Positions 31,820 to 41,359 of a stretch of 64,000 nucleotides of DNA are shown one piece after another. Position 1 is the first letter of the stretch; every line of letters starts with the position of its first letter. The stretch is taken from assembly GCA_024919175.1 (NCBI GenBank), contig CP103804.1, positions 3,534,001 through 3,598,000 on the forward strand, written 5' to 3'. Both the position numbers and the translations under genes were made by a program. Below the pieces are notes generated by a model. That model was given only the letters and a program-made list of their open reading frames with translations, was not told where the DNA came from and searched no databases. This DNA is from Clostridioides difficile (GTDB lineage: Bacteria; Bacillota; Clostridia; Peptostreptococcales; Peptostreptococcaceae).

Positions 31820-33370
31820 ATGAAACTAATAGATTTAATGAGAGAAATATCTCAATATATATCAGTCTTAAAGCCATTTTTAGATGAAGATATAGACATC
31901 ACCAGCTTAAATATTTATAAGAATAATCAGACTGAATTTATTTCAGGATGTTTGTATTTAGGAGATATATCAGATATTCCTGTAAATTTGACCAATATAA
32001 ATTTTTTAGGTATATTTATACAGAATGAAAGTAACAATGATTTGGAAAAATACAATTTAAATTTAAATATCTGTATTATAAAGTCTAAAAAAGAAAAGTA
32101 TGACCTTTTTAGCGAACTATTAAATGTCATAAATCAAGAAGTACATATTAGTCTATCTTCTCAAAGATTTTTTAATGTAGTCTCTGAAAATAAAGGTATA
32201 CAATATTTAATTGACATAGCATATGAGGAGTTTGGATACCCTATAATAATTAGAGATTCTAGCTTCAAAGTTTTGGCTTATTCTTGTAATGTCAAAGATA
32301 TATTGCAACTTGCTGAAGACTCTAATGGCGATACATATTTAAATGAAGAAACTATAAGTTACATAAAATATCAAAATATACATAAAAAAACATATTATAA
32401 CAAGTCTACTAAAAATGAAAATAAACCAAGCAAGTGGCTTGGTACACTAATTTCATCAGTATGTGTAGAAGAAATCGAGATAGCTCATATAGCTATCTGT
32501 GAATGGAAAATACCTTTTAAAAATTTTCACTTTAAACTGTTAGAATCACTTAATAAAGCTATTTCTCTTGAGTTACAAAAAAATAATTTATTTAATATAG
32601 ATAAAAAGCTTATTCCTAATTATATACTTTCTGATTTATTAGAAAAAAAGTATATAGATGATGATACTATAAACAAAAGATTTCACTATTTAAATTGGAC
32701 CAAATCAAATTTATTAAATATAATGGTAATAGTAAACAAGGATAATAATTCTTTTGACAGTAAGGTACCTTTTATTATGCAATCCTTGAGTGCATTTATA
32801 CCTTCTAATAATTGTGTGGTCTACAAATCTGCTTTAGTTGTTTTTATTAATGATTCTTTAATTCATAATTTAATTGACTATGAGAATAAAGAATTTATTG
32901 ATTACTTAAAATTAAATTCACTTTATGCTGGTATAAGCCCAAGATTTTCAAAGTTATCTGATAGCTGGAAGTATTATATTCAAGCCAAAAAAGCTAGTGA
33001 AATTGCTCAAAAATATGATATAAACTTTTCTCCATTTGGTAAAAGTATTCCATATATACTTTATGAATTGCTTAGCACAAATTATGATTTATACGACCTC
33101 AACCACCCTGCTGTAACTAAATTAATTGAAGAAGATAAAAAAAATGGTTCTAATTTTTTAGAAACCTTAAAACAATATATATATTTTAATAATTCGCCAA
33201 GTAAGGCTGCTGAAGTTTTAAATATTCATAGAAATACTTTATTTTATAGAATTAATAAGATAAAGGAAATTACAGGTATTACACTAGATTATGCTGATGA
33301 AATACTTCAGGTTTATATTTCTATAAAGATGCTTGAAATTAACAAAAAAATAGACTACTTATCTAAGTGA
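31820..33370 (+). CDS. PucR/CdaR-family transcriptional regulator
   Basis: 516 aa from ATG 31820 (AGGAG about eight nt upstream; an earlier in-frame ATG at 31778 lacks an RBS). The C-terminal PucR helix-turn-helix is clear (about 455-512: SPSKAAEVLNIHRNTLFYRINKIKEITG). The N-terminal 150 residues are a divergent sensory region, then a GGDEF-like CdaR core. Such proteins activate purine, amino acid or sugar-acid catabolic genes. Divergent from the amidohydrolase operon, its probable target. Confidence 0.85.
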   Translation: MKLIDLMREISQYISVLKPFLDEDIDITSLNIYKNNQTEFISGCLYLGDISDIPVNLTNINFLGIFIQNESNNDLEKYNLNLNICIIKSKKEKYDLFSELLNVINQEVHISLSSQRFFNVVSENKGIQYLIDIAYEEFGYPIIIRDSSFKVLAYSCNVKDILQLAEDSNGDTYLNEETISYIKYQNIHKKTYYNKSTKNENKPSKWLGTLISSVCVEEIEIAHIAICEWKIPFKNFHFKLLESLNKAISLELQKNNLFNIDKKLIPNYILSDLLEKKYIDDDTINKRFHYLNWTKSNLLNIMVIVNKDNNSFDSKVPFIMQSLSAFIPSNNCVVYKSALVVFINDSLIHNLIDYENKEFIDYLKLNSLYAGISPRFSKLSDSWKYYIQAKKASEIAQKYDINFSPFGKSIPYILYELLSTNYDLYDLNHPAVTKLIEEDKKNGSNFLETLKQYIYFNNSPSKAAEVLNIHRNTLFYRINKIKEITGITLDYADEILQVYISIKMLEINKKIDYLSK

Positions 33371-33387
33371 TGTTTACAATTAAAAAT

Positions 33388-33431
33388 AACTACAGCTAGT
33401 TTTGTATTTTTACAAAACTAACTGTAGTTCC
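33388..33431. terminator. terminator after the PucR-type gene (intact repeat copy)
   Basis: Long stem AACTACAG-TAGTTTTGT paired with ACAAAACTA-CTGTAGTT, loop ATTTTT. Located 18 nt after the stop of the plus-strand gene and 80 nt beyond the convergent cyclase gene, so it can serve either. A mutated copy occurs at 28917-28950. Confidence 0.65.
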
Positions 33432-33511
33432 CAGTTATAATTATATTCTAAAGATTTCTATAATCATCTATCATATAATTATATATTAATCAAATTTTTA
33501 TTGTATTAAAA

Positions 33512-35125
33512 TCAATGTATATAAATATCTTCTTCAAACAAACAATAAGAATTCTTCCCTGATGCCTTTACATTATAAAGTGCCTTGTCTGCATTTTTAA
33601 ATAATTCTAAAAATGAAGTCCCATTTTGAGGATACCTTGCAATCCCTATACTAACAGAAGCTTCAAAACTGAAACTTAAATCGTTGTAATTATCATAAAG
33701 TACTCTATTTAATTCTTTAGATTTTTTATGTAAGTTTACTTCTGAGTAATAATCTTGCATATATACTACAAACTCGTCTCCACCAATTCTTCCAACTAAA
33801 TCTTCACTACCAAAACTAGCTTTTATCTTATCTGCAAAAGCTTTTAGTACAAAGTCGCCAAATGGATGCCCAAAATTATCATTTATTTCTTTAAAATCAT
33901 CCAAATCAATAATGAATAACGCATCTTTTTTATTACTTTTATTTGTAGCTATAACTTCTTCTACTAATTTTTCAAATGTACCTTTATTATATATATTGGT
34001 CAATGAGTCACTTTCTGCTCTAGTTTTCAACTCTTCATATTTCTTTATATCACTATCTACATCTACAATTACGCCTACAACCTTTAAAAGTTCATTTTCA
34101 TCACTAAAAATATTTGTTACTGATGTTCTACACCAAATGTACTCATCATTAGATTTTTTTAAACGACATATTACTTGATTATGTTCGTTATATTCTTTAA
34201 TACTTTCAAGAAAAGCTTCAAAAACATCATAATCTTCATGATGAACTAATTCTTTATCTCTAATCTCTTTTAGAAGATTATCACGTTTATTACTGTATCC
34301 AAATTTTTCAGTCCAAGCTTGAGAAACAAATGATTTATTCTCTTTAGCATTCCATTCAAAAACTACAGAATCAGTCTGTTCAACAATAATTTTATAACGT
34401 TCATTACTAAGTCTTAATTCTTCCTTATGAGTTATTTCTTGTTCAAGTATTTCATACTTCATAGATAATTTAGTTTTATCTATAATAGATTTAAATAGAT
34501 AAAATACAATAAAATTAATATATAAAATGCCAATACTCGATATTAGGTTTAAAAATTTTAAACTTTCAGGACTAAAAAATTTGTTTATATCAAATATTGA
34601 AATAGCCATAAATAAACTGAATAAAGGTATTGCAAGTAAAGTAATCCAATACTTTATTGGCATATCTGAATGTACATCTTTTTTAAATAAACAAACAACC
34701 TTACAAATAAATAAAAAAACGATTTTAGATAAAATTGTGGCTAGTACTCTTATCCCATTACTTTTAAACATTATTTCAAAGCCTTCTTTTATAAATAAAA
34801 CAAAAACACTTGTAACCACAATTTCTGATAATACAAAGAATACATTTAATAAAACAGTAGCAAACAATCGTGTTTTTATATTTCCTTCATATAGAAATGA
34901 TGCTGAAAAAATAAGGATGAAAACTAAAGGCATTGTGACTGCAGGATTTAAAGTTATTAAATTACTGACTCCTAAACATATTATAAAGCCCAATCTAGCA
35001 TATCTTACAGCTCTTGTATATCCTTCTTTCTGACCTAAGAAATCTGATAAAAACATATGGACAACAAAAGCTTCAAATACAACAGTTACTAAATTTGTAA
35101 TATCAAAAAGCAGTTGTTCTTTCAT
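33512..35125 (-). CDS. membrane diguanylate cyclase with PAS and GGDEF domains
   Basis: 537 aa: about seven or eight N-terminal membrane segments (1-215), a coiled linker (220-245), PAS (about 245-365) and GGDEF (about 375-532). The active motif GRIGGDEFVVYM is intact, so it should make c-di-GMP from GTP. The inhibitory-site position reads GSED instead of RxxD, so product feedback at that site is unlikely. No Shine-Dalgarno precedes ATG 35125; a TATAAA lies about nine nt upstream, so the message may be leaderless or the start may differ. An inverted repeat AGCTTA-CT-TAAGCT (35148-35161) is just upstream. Confidence 0.9.
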   Translation of the reverse strand: MKEQLLFDITNLVTVVFEAFVVHMFLSDFLGQKEGYTRAVRYARLGFIICLGVSNLITLNPAVTMPLVFILIFSASFLYEGNIKTRLFATVLLNVFFVLSEIVVTSVFVLFIKEGFEIMFKSNGIRVLATILSKIVFLFICKVVCLFKKDVHSDMPIKYWITLLAIPLFSLFMAISIFDINKFFSPESLKFLNLISSIGILYINFIVFYLFKSIIDKTKLSMKYEILEQEITHKEELRLSNERYKIIVEQTDSVVFEWNAKENKSFVSQAWTEKFGYSNKRDNLLKEIRDKELVHHEDYDVFEAFLESIKEYNEHNQVICRLKKSNDEYIWCRTSVTNIFSDENELLKVVGVIVDVDSDIKKYEELKTRAESDSLTNIYNKGTFEKLVEEVIATNKSNKKDALFIIDLDDFKEINDNFGHPFGDFVLKAFADKIKASFGSEDLVGRIGGDEFVVYMQDYYSEVNLHKKSKELNRVLYDNYNDLSFSFEASVSIGIARYPQNGTSFLELFKNADKALYNVKASGKNSYCLFEEDIYIH

Positions 35126-35342
35126 ACATATTTTTTATAAAATAAGAAGCTTACTTAAGCTAAATACACTTCAGATTTTACTTTTCCTTTCTGCATATAT
35201 ATTTAAGCATCTACTTTAATTGTCAACCATTACAATATATGTCAGCTTAACATTGTTCTTTTTTCAACAGTATACAATAGATATATGTAAAAAACAACTT
35301 CAAATATTGACCTTATCTCTTTAATTCCTCTTTATATTCTCT

Positions 35343-36830
35343 TTATAACTTGAATACTATAGTAAATTTAGCGCCTTTTTTACCATTTTCTACATATATA
35401 CGACCTCCATGCTTATTTACAATAGATTTAACTATTGATAACCCAATTCCATGGTTTCCACCAACACCCTTGTAAAATCTGTCAAATACATGAGGTAAAT
35501 CTTCTTTATTAATTCCTATTCCATCATCTTCTACTATTACAACTATATTTTTTTGATTATGCTTACATATTATTTTAATTTCACTCTTAGCATATCTTAA
35601 AGCATTTTCTATAAGATTCATAAATGCTTTGGATATATTTTTTTCATCACATTCAAATAAAACCATGTCTTCCTCAAATTCATAATTAAACTTTATTCCT
35701 TTATTTATAGCTCTTACATTTTGCCTAGAGCCACAGTTTGAAAGCACTTCTCTTAAATCACATTCTACCATTTCATAATCTTTGGTGATATTATCTATTT
35801 TAGAAATATACAGCAAATCTTCAACCATGTCATTTAATCTATCACTTTCTTCAAGTATGATATCACTTGCATGTTTACTGTCTATAATATTATACTTTAT
35901 AGCTTCTGCATATCCTTTGATAGACATAAGAGGAGTTCTAAGTTCATGAGATGCATTTTGGAAAAATATCTTTTGCTCATTATCATACTTATCCAGATAT
36001 TCAGCACTCTTATTCATAACATTTGAAAGCTCTACTAATTCCTTATCCGAAAAATCAAAGTAATTTCTTTTAAAGTCTCCTTGCCCTATTTTTTTTGCAA
36101 ATCCACATAACTCTTTTATAGGTTTTGCAATTTTTTCAGATAGAATCACAGCTGTAAATATAGCTAATATGCCAGCAAAACACATTACAGCTATTAAGAC
36201 TACATTTATCTTCTGGGCTAAATTTAAAGTCTTTGATATATCTATAAAAAGTATTAAATACTTATCTTGTTCATCATTTATGCTAGTGATTTTTACAGTT
36301 GAAATATAGTAATCTCTATTTCCAGTAGAAATACGTGTATTATCATCTGAATTTAAATCCAATTTTTCATTTTGAATACAAGTTCTAATCAAATCCATTT
36401 CATCAATATTTTTTAAAAAATCATCTTCTCTAGTTGGAAATATCAGTTTATAGTTAGAGTCAACCACCATTGCATCTGCATCTGATTGCATCTCTGCCAT
36501 CCTAACCTTATCCTGTACACCTCTCATAAAATTAGATAATTCTTTAGGAGGTAGCTTTCCACCATTCTGCGGAGGCTTAATAGGTTTAAAATTACTATCC
36601 ATATGTTCTATCATTTCTGTAGATTTTGTAAGCTCTTCATTTGCTGTTGTTTTTATATATGTATTGACCAATATATTAAAAGATACTAATATTATCAAAA
36701 AAACCACTACTATTAAACCTAATATACTCACTAAAATCCTAGTTTTTATACTTATATTTTTTCTTGAAAATTTCAATTTAAGCGCTGATTTAATTTGATT
36801 TTTTATACTTTTATTATTTTCATTTTCCAT
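35343..36830 (-). CDS. sensor histidine kinase
   Basis: 495 aa: a 30-residue basic cytoplasmic start, membrane helix (about 32-54), extracellular sensor (about 55-205), second helix (about 207-230), HAMP, HisKA with phosphoacceptor His in NASHELRTPLMSIKGY, and HATPase with NLIENALRYA, VEDDGIGI and GIGLSIVKSI. The sensor contains a short Pro/Gly-rich run (IKPPQNGGKLPP). It overlaps the response regulator gene by 11 nt, so the two are co-translated. Signal unknown. Confidence 0.92.
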   Translation of the reverse strand: MENENNKSIKNQIKSALKLKFSRKNISIKTRILVSILGLIVVVFLIILVSFNILVNTYIKTTANEELTKSTEMIEHMDSNFKPIKPPQNGGKLPPKELSNFMRGVQDKVRMAEMQSDADAMVVDSNYKLIFPTREDDFLKNIDEMDLIRTCIQNEKLDLNSDDNTRISTGNRDYYISTVKITSINDEQDKYLILFIDISKTLNLAQKINVVLIAVMCFAGILAIFTAVILSEKIAKPIKELCGFAKKIGQGDFKRNYFDFSDKELVELSNVMNKSAEYLDKYDNEQKIFFQNASHELRTPLMSIKGYAEAIKYNIIDSKHASDIILEESDRLNDMVEDLLYISKIDNITKDYEMVECDLREVLSNCGSRQNVRAINKGIKFNYEFEEDMVLFECDEKNISKAFMNLIENALRYAKSEIKIICKHNQKNIVVIVEDDGIGINKEDLPHVFDRFYKGVGGNHGIGLSIVKSIVNKHGGRIYVENGKKGAKFTIVFKL

Positions 36831-37536
36831 CTGAGTTTTTCTCCTTTAATCTAAATCCAAATCCCCAAACAGTTTCTATCAAAATATTTGTTTCTAAAAT
36901 TTTTTTGCGAAGCCTCTTCACTGTATCATCAGCAGCTCTTGTCTCAACTTCTATATCATATCCCCATATTTTATTTAACAATTCATCCCTAGATACTGCT
37001 CTATCCCTATTTTCAAATAGATATGTCAATAAATTGTATTCATTTGGCGTAAGGTCTATATTGATATTTTTGCTTGTAACCATCTTACTTTTTTTATTTA
37101 TTGTTACATCTCCAAATTTTAATTCCATGTCTAAAAAGTCATTACCCTTATCATAATTCTGTTTCTTCTCAAATTCTATCCTTCTAAATATAGACTTTAC
37201 TCTCATAACCAGTGACATAGGACTAAAAGGTTTTGTAAAATAATCATCACTTCCCAAAGTTATTCCTGTGATATAATCTATGTCAGTATCTCTTGCTGTA
37301 AGCATTATTATTGGTACTGTACTTTTTTCACGAAGTTTTGTACATACTTCAAATCCACTTGAACCTGGCATCATTATATCTAGGATTACTAAATCACATT
37401 CTTTTTTATTAAATTGTTCTAAAAGTTCATCTCCATTATTAAAATCTACAACATTGTGACCTTCATTTTTTAAAAATGTTTTTACTAAATTTCTAATATT
37501 ATCTTCATCATCTGCTATATAAATTAATTTCTGCAT
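36820..37536 (-). CDS. OmpR/PhoB-family response regulator
   Basis: 238 aa: receiver (1-118) with acidic pair DDE near residue 9-11, phospho-acceptor D53 (ILDIMMPG), Thr in LTARD and Lys in FTKPF; C-terminal winged helix (about 135-232; LTPNEYNLLTYLFENRDRAVSRDELL). RBS AGGAGGAA precedes ATG. First gene of the operon with the kinase. A 22-bp repeat-type element upstream (37691-37712) is shared with the VTC operon and may be its binding site. Confidence 0.93.
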   Translation of the reverse strand: MQKLIYIADDEDNIRNLVKTFLKNEGHNVVDFNNGDELLEQFNKKECDLVILDIMMPGSSGFEVCTKLREKSTVPIIMLTARDTDIDYITGITLGSDDYFTKPFSPMSLVMRVKSIFRRIEFEKKQNYDKGNDFLDMELKFGDVTINKKSKMVTSKNINIDLTPNEYNLLTYLFENRDRAVSRDELLNKIWGYDIEVETRAADDTVKRLRKKILETNILIETVWGFGFRLKEKNSDGK

Positions 37537-37644
37537 AAAAAATTCCTCCTTACTTCACTTTTAATTTAAATTAAATAATCTAATATACTAATTGACTACT
37601 AATTTCTAATAAGATTTCTATTTCAGTTTTTATCTTATACTTAA

Positions 37645-37712
37645 ATTATATCAGTTTTTTGTAGTACATTAGTTTCAAACTTGTTTGGATTTTAAGGCAA
37701 ATTTATGGCAAA
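37645..37712 (-). promoter_or_regulatory. candidate activator site and promoter of the two-component operon
   Basis: Element at 37691-37712 with TTTGCC cores repeated 11 bp apart on the minus strand, 40 nt before TATAAT (37645-37650), which has a poor -35. It is the sister copy of the site before the VTC operon (24076-24097; 18/22 identical, same spacing to -10 within 1 nt). Inferred autoregulatory site of the OmpR-type regulator. Confidence 0.45.
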
Positions 37713-37714
37713 TA

Positions 37715-38019
37715 TAAGCTTTTGATAATATTGTTGAACTATACATAAGAAATAGTATAAAGTGATAGTTCAATAGTAGACTATATTTATTCATTCTTTA
37801 TTGAAAATGATATTTTCTATGTTTTTTATTGAATATTCCGACTTTTATTATAATTATACTAAATACTATAATTTATTATTTTTTTAATAAATTTTTACAT
37901 ATTAAAATCTATTCACCTCACTACTTAAACTATTTTAGATATTTATTAAGTCAATTCAATAAAATTTAGGTTATAACAAAATCAAACTAGATAAAATTCT
38001 TTTGAAGGGGGAATTTAAA
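37715..38019. other. AT-rich intergenic stretch
   Basis: Between the divergently transcribed regulator operon and the small membrane protein. No gene, RNA structure or clear promoter seen; it must hold the promoter for the plus-strand gene. Confidence 0.5.
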
Positions 38020-38442
38020 GTGAAAAAGTCAGTTAGATATTTTTTATTTTTAATTATTTTAGTTATTCTATATCTTTTAGCTGTAAAGTTAAATTTTTAC
38101 CACTATACACAAACTCGTACTGACTTTACTCTCAACTTCAATAAGCTTATCTTTATTAATTTAATTTCATGTGGTCCTATTGGATTCTTACTGGGGTTTG
38201 AATCATTTCTCAATGAATATAGAAAAAATGGAAGTTGGAGTATTGATGCACCAAGATTGATTATTCTTTGTTTACCATTTCTTTTACTATCAGCAATGCC
38301 TATATTAATCTTTAATGTTGGAATTGGAAGATTACCAATTGTAGGTAGCATTATTATAACTGATAACAAACTCTTAAGCGTAACTATTTTTAATATATTA
38401 TTTGGATATTTTTTAATAACAAGTTTCCACAAGAAACAGTAG
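38020..38442 (+). CDS. small membrane protein of unknown function
   Basis: 140 aa from GTG 38020, which has GAAGGGGG eight nt upstream; the in-frame TTG at 38002 precedes the RBS and is unlikely. Four predicted membrane helices: about 6-24, 44-62, 82-100 and 116-134. I do not recognise the family. It lies alone on the plus strand, convergent with nagB, sharing a terminator. Confidence 0.7.
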   Translation: MKKSVRYFLFLIILVILYLLAVKLNFYHYTQTRTDFTLNFNKLIFINLISCGPIGFLLGFESFLNEYRKNGSWSIDAPRLIILCLPFLLLSAMPILIFNVGIGRLPIVGSIIITDNKLLSVTIFNILFGYFLITSFHKKQ

Positions 38443-38466
38443 GTACATTAAATAGTTTAAATAAAA

Positions 38467-38509
38467 ATAGCTATCTTTAAATAATCAAAATTATTCAAAG
38501 ATAGCTATT
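38467..38509. terminator. bidirectional terminator between the membrane protein gene and nagB
   Basis: Stem AATAGCTATCTTT-AATAAT paired with ATTATT-AAAGATAGCTATT, with A-rich and T-rich flanks on both sides (TTCTTTTAAAATT on plus, TTTTTATTTAAA on minus). It suits termination of both convergent genes. Confidence 0.8.
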
Positions 38510-38533
38510 CTTTTAAAATTATCTTTCGTATTC

Positions 38534-39283
38534 TTATACTAGTTTGTAATCTTCTGGACTTAACTTACTTGCTGCTGCTTCATCTACTATAACTATAGTA
38601 TCTTTATGAAGTTGAAGTATAGAACCAGGAACTTCTGGAGTTATATCTCCATAAACAGTTTTATATACTGCATCAGCTTTTTCTTCTCCTGAAGCTAAAA
38701 GTAATATTTTTTTAGATTTTAAAATTGAACCAATCCCCATACTTACAGCTTTTTTAGGAACATCTTCTCTTGATTCAAAGAATCTTGCATTGGCTTCTAT
38801 TGTAGATTCTGTTAATTCAACTACATGAGTTCTTTTTGCAAATTTATTATCAGGTTCATTAAAGCCTATATGAGCATTACGACCTATTCCAAGTACTTGT
38901 ACGTCTATACCACCTGCTCTATCCATAGAGGCTTCGTAATTTATACATTCTTTTTCAATATCATCAGCCATTCCATTTGGTAAATGAGTATTTTCTGACT
39001 TAATGTTTACATGATTAAATAGATTTTCTTTCATAAAATAATCATAACTTTGGTCATTAGATATTGGCAACTTATAGTATTCATCTAAATTAAAGCTTAT
39101 TACATCTGAAAAATCTACTATATTTTCATTATATTTCTTAACTAAATCTCTATACATACCTATTGGCGTACTTCCTGTAGCTAATCCTAATATTGAATTT
39201 GGCTTTAAAACTATTTGGGCTGCTATCATTTCAGCTGCTTTTTTACTCATTCCATCATAATCTTTACATACTAATACTCTCAT
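38534..39283 (-). CDS. nagB: glucosamine-6-phosphate deaminase
   Basis: 249 aa. LGLATGSTPIGMYRDLV, FNLDEYYKLP and VLGIGRNAHIGFNEP (catalytic region) are family signatures. It converts glucosamine-6-phosphate to fructose-6-phosphate and ammonia in the cytoplasm. RBS AGGAGGAACAAA precedes ATG. Last gene of nagR-nagA-nagB, about 100 nt after nagA. Confidence 0.96.
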   Translation of the reverse strand: MRVLVCKDYDGMSKKAAEMIAAQIVLKPNSILGLATGSTPIGMYRDLVKKYNENIVDFSDVISFNLDEYYKLPISNDQSYDYFMKENLFNHVNIKSENTHLPNGMADDIEKECINYEASMDRAGGIDVQVLGIGRNAHIGFNEPDNKFAKRTHVVELTESTIEANARFFESREDVPKKAVSMGIGSILKSKKILLLASGEEKADAVYKTVYGDITPEVPGSILQLHKDTIVIVDEAAASKLSPEDYKLV

Positions 39284-39385
39284 TTTGTTCCTCCTAAATT
39301 TTAGCTAATACTTTCATTGATATAAGTTTAGTTTATTACTATTTTTATATAGCTTTTATTTTCTTTAAAGTTTATTTTTTACATA

Positions 39386-40528
39386 CTACATGTTTTTGTA
39401 TACTACTTCACCCAAACATATAGTCATCTTGCAGTCTAAGTTGTCATCAAACACAGCTATATCTGCATCTTTACCTATATCTAAACTTCCTTTTTTATCA
39501 TTTATTCCTAAAGATGTTGCTGGATTTAAGGATGCTAAATTAATTGCTTCATTTATTCTAAGGTTTGTATTATTTAAAAAGTTAAGTACCATTTTATTTA
39601 AAGCCAATACACTACCAGCTAATGCACCATTTTCAAGTCTTGCTTCATTACCTTTGACTATAACTTTTTGACCTCCAAGAGCATAATTTCCATCTTCAAG
39701 CCCACCTGCTTCAATAGAATCTGTTACTAGAATCAATCTTTCTCTACCCTTGTTGTTCAATATAAATTGAAATAAATCTTTATTTATATGGATTGTATCT
39801 GCTATTAATTCACTATATACATCAGTTGTAAGTGCTGCACCAACAACACCAGGGTCTCTATGGTTTAATCCAGTCATTGCATTAAACATATGAGTTATAT
39901 TTGTTACACCTAAGTTTATAGCGTCTTTAGCTTGCTCATAACTTGCATTACTGTGACCAATAGATAAAACTATATCTGTATTTCTTTTTATCTCTCTAGT
40001 AAAGTCAAAATCTATATCCTTTTCTGGGGCATAAGTTATTACCTTAATAACATCCTTGTATTCCTTTATAAATTCATATTTTGAATTTATTATAAACTTT
40101 TCATTTTGTGCCCCTTTATAATTTTCATTTATAAAAGGTCCTTCTAAATGTGCTCCTAATACTTGAGCGCCTCCAAGTTTTATACTTTTAGCTTTTTTAA
40201 TAACTTCAAGTGCATCATAAACATGCTCTTTATCCATTGTCATTGTAGTTGGAAGAAAAGATGTTACACCATGTCTCATTATTGATTTAGAAATTGTCTC
40301 AATAGATTCATCAGTTGAATCCATTGTGTCTTTTCCCATGTTTCCATGTATATGAATATCAATAAGACCTGGAGATATATATTTACCATCAACATCTATA
40401 ACTTCACAATCTTTTGGTATCTCATCAGCTATATCAATTATTTTTTCATCAAATACTAGTACTTTATTTTCTAAAATTTGATTCTTTAATATTATTTTTC
40501 CATTAATTAAACATTTCACCTTATTCAC
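39386..40528 (-). CDS. nagA: N-acetylglucosamine-6-phosphate deacetylase
   Basis: 380 aa. Metal and substrate motifs HIHGNMGKD, HLEGPFIN, SIGHSNAS, THMFNAM and VTDSIEAGG are present. It removes acetate from GlcNAc-6-phosphate before NagB. GTG at 40528 directly follows the regulator's stop TAG; a second GTG three codons on (40519), giving the usual MKCLINGK start, has AGGTG six nt upstream and may be the real start. Co-transcribed with the GntR regulator and nagB. Confidence 0.95.
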   Translation of the reverse strand: MNKVKCLINGKIILKNQILENKVLVFDEKIIDIADEIPKDCEVIDVDGKYISPGLIDIHIHGNMGKDTMDSTDESIETISKSIMRHGVTSFLPTTMTMDKEHVYDALEVIKKAKSIKLGGAQVLGAHLEGPFINENYKGAQNEKFIINSKYEFIKEYKDVIKVITYAPEKDIDFDFTREIKRNTDIVLSIGHSNASYEQAKDAINLGVTNITHMFNAMTGLNHRDPGVVGAALTTDVYSELIADTIHINKDLFQFILNNKGRERLILVTDSIEAGGLEDGNYALGGQKVIVKGNEARLENGALAGSVLALNKMVLNFLNNTNLRINEAINLASLNPATSLGINDKKGSLDIGKDADIAVFDDNLDCKMTICLGEVVYKNM

Positions 40529-41263
40529 CTACTCACTCAATACTATTTCATATTGGTATTTATCTGTTCTAAATATCGATATGGTATACTCTATAGGATT
40601 ACCTTCTGTATTATAAGAATTCCTATGAAGTTTAAGGGCTAAAGAACCTTCTTCTGTTTCAAGTAGCTTACTTTCTTCATCTGAAAGTATAATTGGCTCC
40701 ATTACTTGCTCAGCTTTTTGTATCTTATAACCATATTTTTCATTTAAGACTCTATATAATGAAGAATTATCTAATATTCCTTTTGTAAGACCTTTACACA
40801 TTTCTTCTGATAGATACACTATTTCTAATCCAAATGGCTCTCCATCTGTATATCTAAGTCTAATAATTTTATATATATTTGTTGTATTATCACTTATTCC
40901 AAGCTTTCTCTTAACTAAATCGTCTGGTAGTTCCATCTCAAAGGATAATATATCCGTTCTTATGTTTACTCCCTTTTCCTTCATTACATCAGTAAAACCT
41001 TTTACATTTGAAAACTGATACTTCTTTTTTTGCTTTGCAACGAATGTACCCTTTCCTTGTACCCTATAAAGAAGACCTTCTGTAACTAAGCCAACAATTG
41101 TTTTATTCACTGTCATACGACTTACATTTTGTATATTACAAAGTTCTCTTTCTGGTATTATTGCATCATCTTCTTTAAGTTCACCTGTTTCTATCATCTC
41201 TCTTATTATGGCACTTAGTTGAGTATGCAATGGTATATTACTAGATTTATCCACTATTTTCAT
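40529..41263 (-). CDS. nagR: GntR-family (HutC/UTRA) regulator of GlcNAc catabolism
   Basis: 244 aa from ATG 41263 (GTGGTGA upstream). An earlier in-frame start would run through the operator and is rejected. Winged HTH at about 10-70 (PLHTQLSAIIREMIETGELKEDD) and UTRA effector domain (about 85-240). Function by family and context matches NagR/YvoA, a repressor relieved by glucosamine-6-phosphate or GlcNAc-6-phosphate. Two palindromes in its own promoter support autoregulation. Confidence 0.88.
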   Translation of the reverse strand: MKIVDKSSNIPLHTQLSAIIREMIETGELKEDDAIIPERELCNIQNVSRMTVNKTIVGLVTEGLLYRVQGKGTFVAKQKKKYQFSNVKGFTDVMKEKGVNIRTDILSFEMELPDDLVKRKLGISDNTTNIYKIIRLRYTDGEPFGLEIVYLSEEMCKGLTKGILDNSSLYRVLNEKYGYKIQKAEQVMEPIILSDEESKLLETEEGSLALKLHRNSYNTEGNPIEYTISIFRTDKYQYEIVLSE

Positions 41264-41283
41264 AAAATCACCACTTTTCAATA

Positions 41284-41311
41284 TGGTATATACCAATTTT
41301 GGTATATACCA
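41284..41311 (-). promoter_or_regulatory. twin NagR operators
   Basis: Two perfect 12-bp palindromes TGGTATATACCA (41284-41295 and 41300-41311), 16 bp apart, just downstream of the -10 box. They resemble the TGGT...ACCA sites of DasR/NagR-family GntR regulators. Binding there would block transcription of nagR-nagA-nagB. Confidence 0.85.
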
Positions 41312-41340
41312 ATTATACTTTAAAATAAAATTTATTTCAA
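41312..41340 (-). promoter_or_regulatory. nagR-nagA-nagB promoter
   Basis: Minus strand TTGAAA (41335-41340), 17-bp spacer, TATAAT (41312-41317). Near-consensus housekeeping promoter whose start of transcription falls in the operator pair. The end of the IS200/IS605 element lies only about 20 bp upstream of the -35. Confidence 0.85.
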
Positions 41341-41359
41341 TACTTTTAACTTATTTTTT

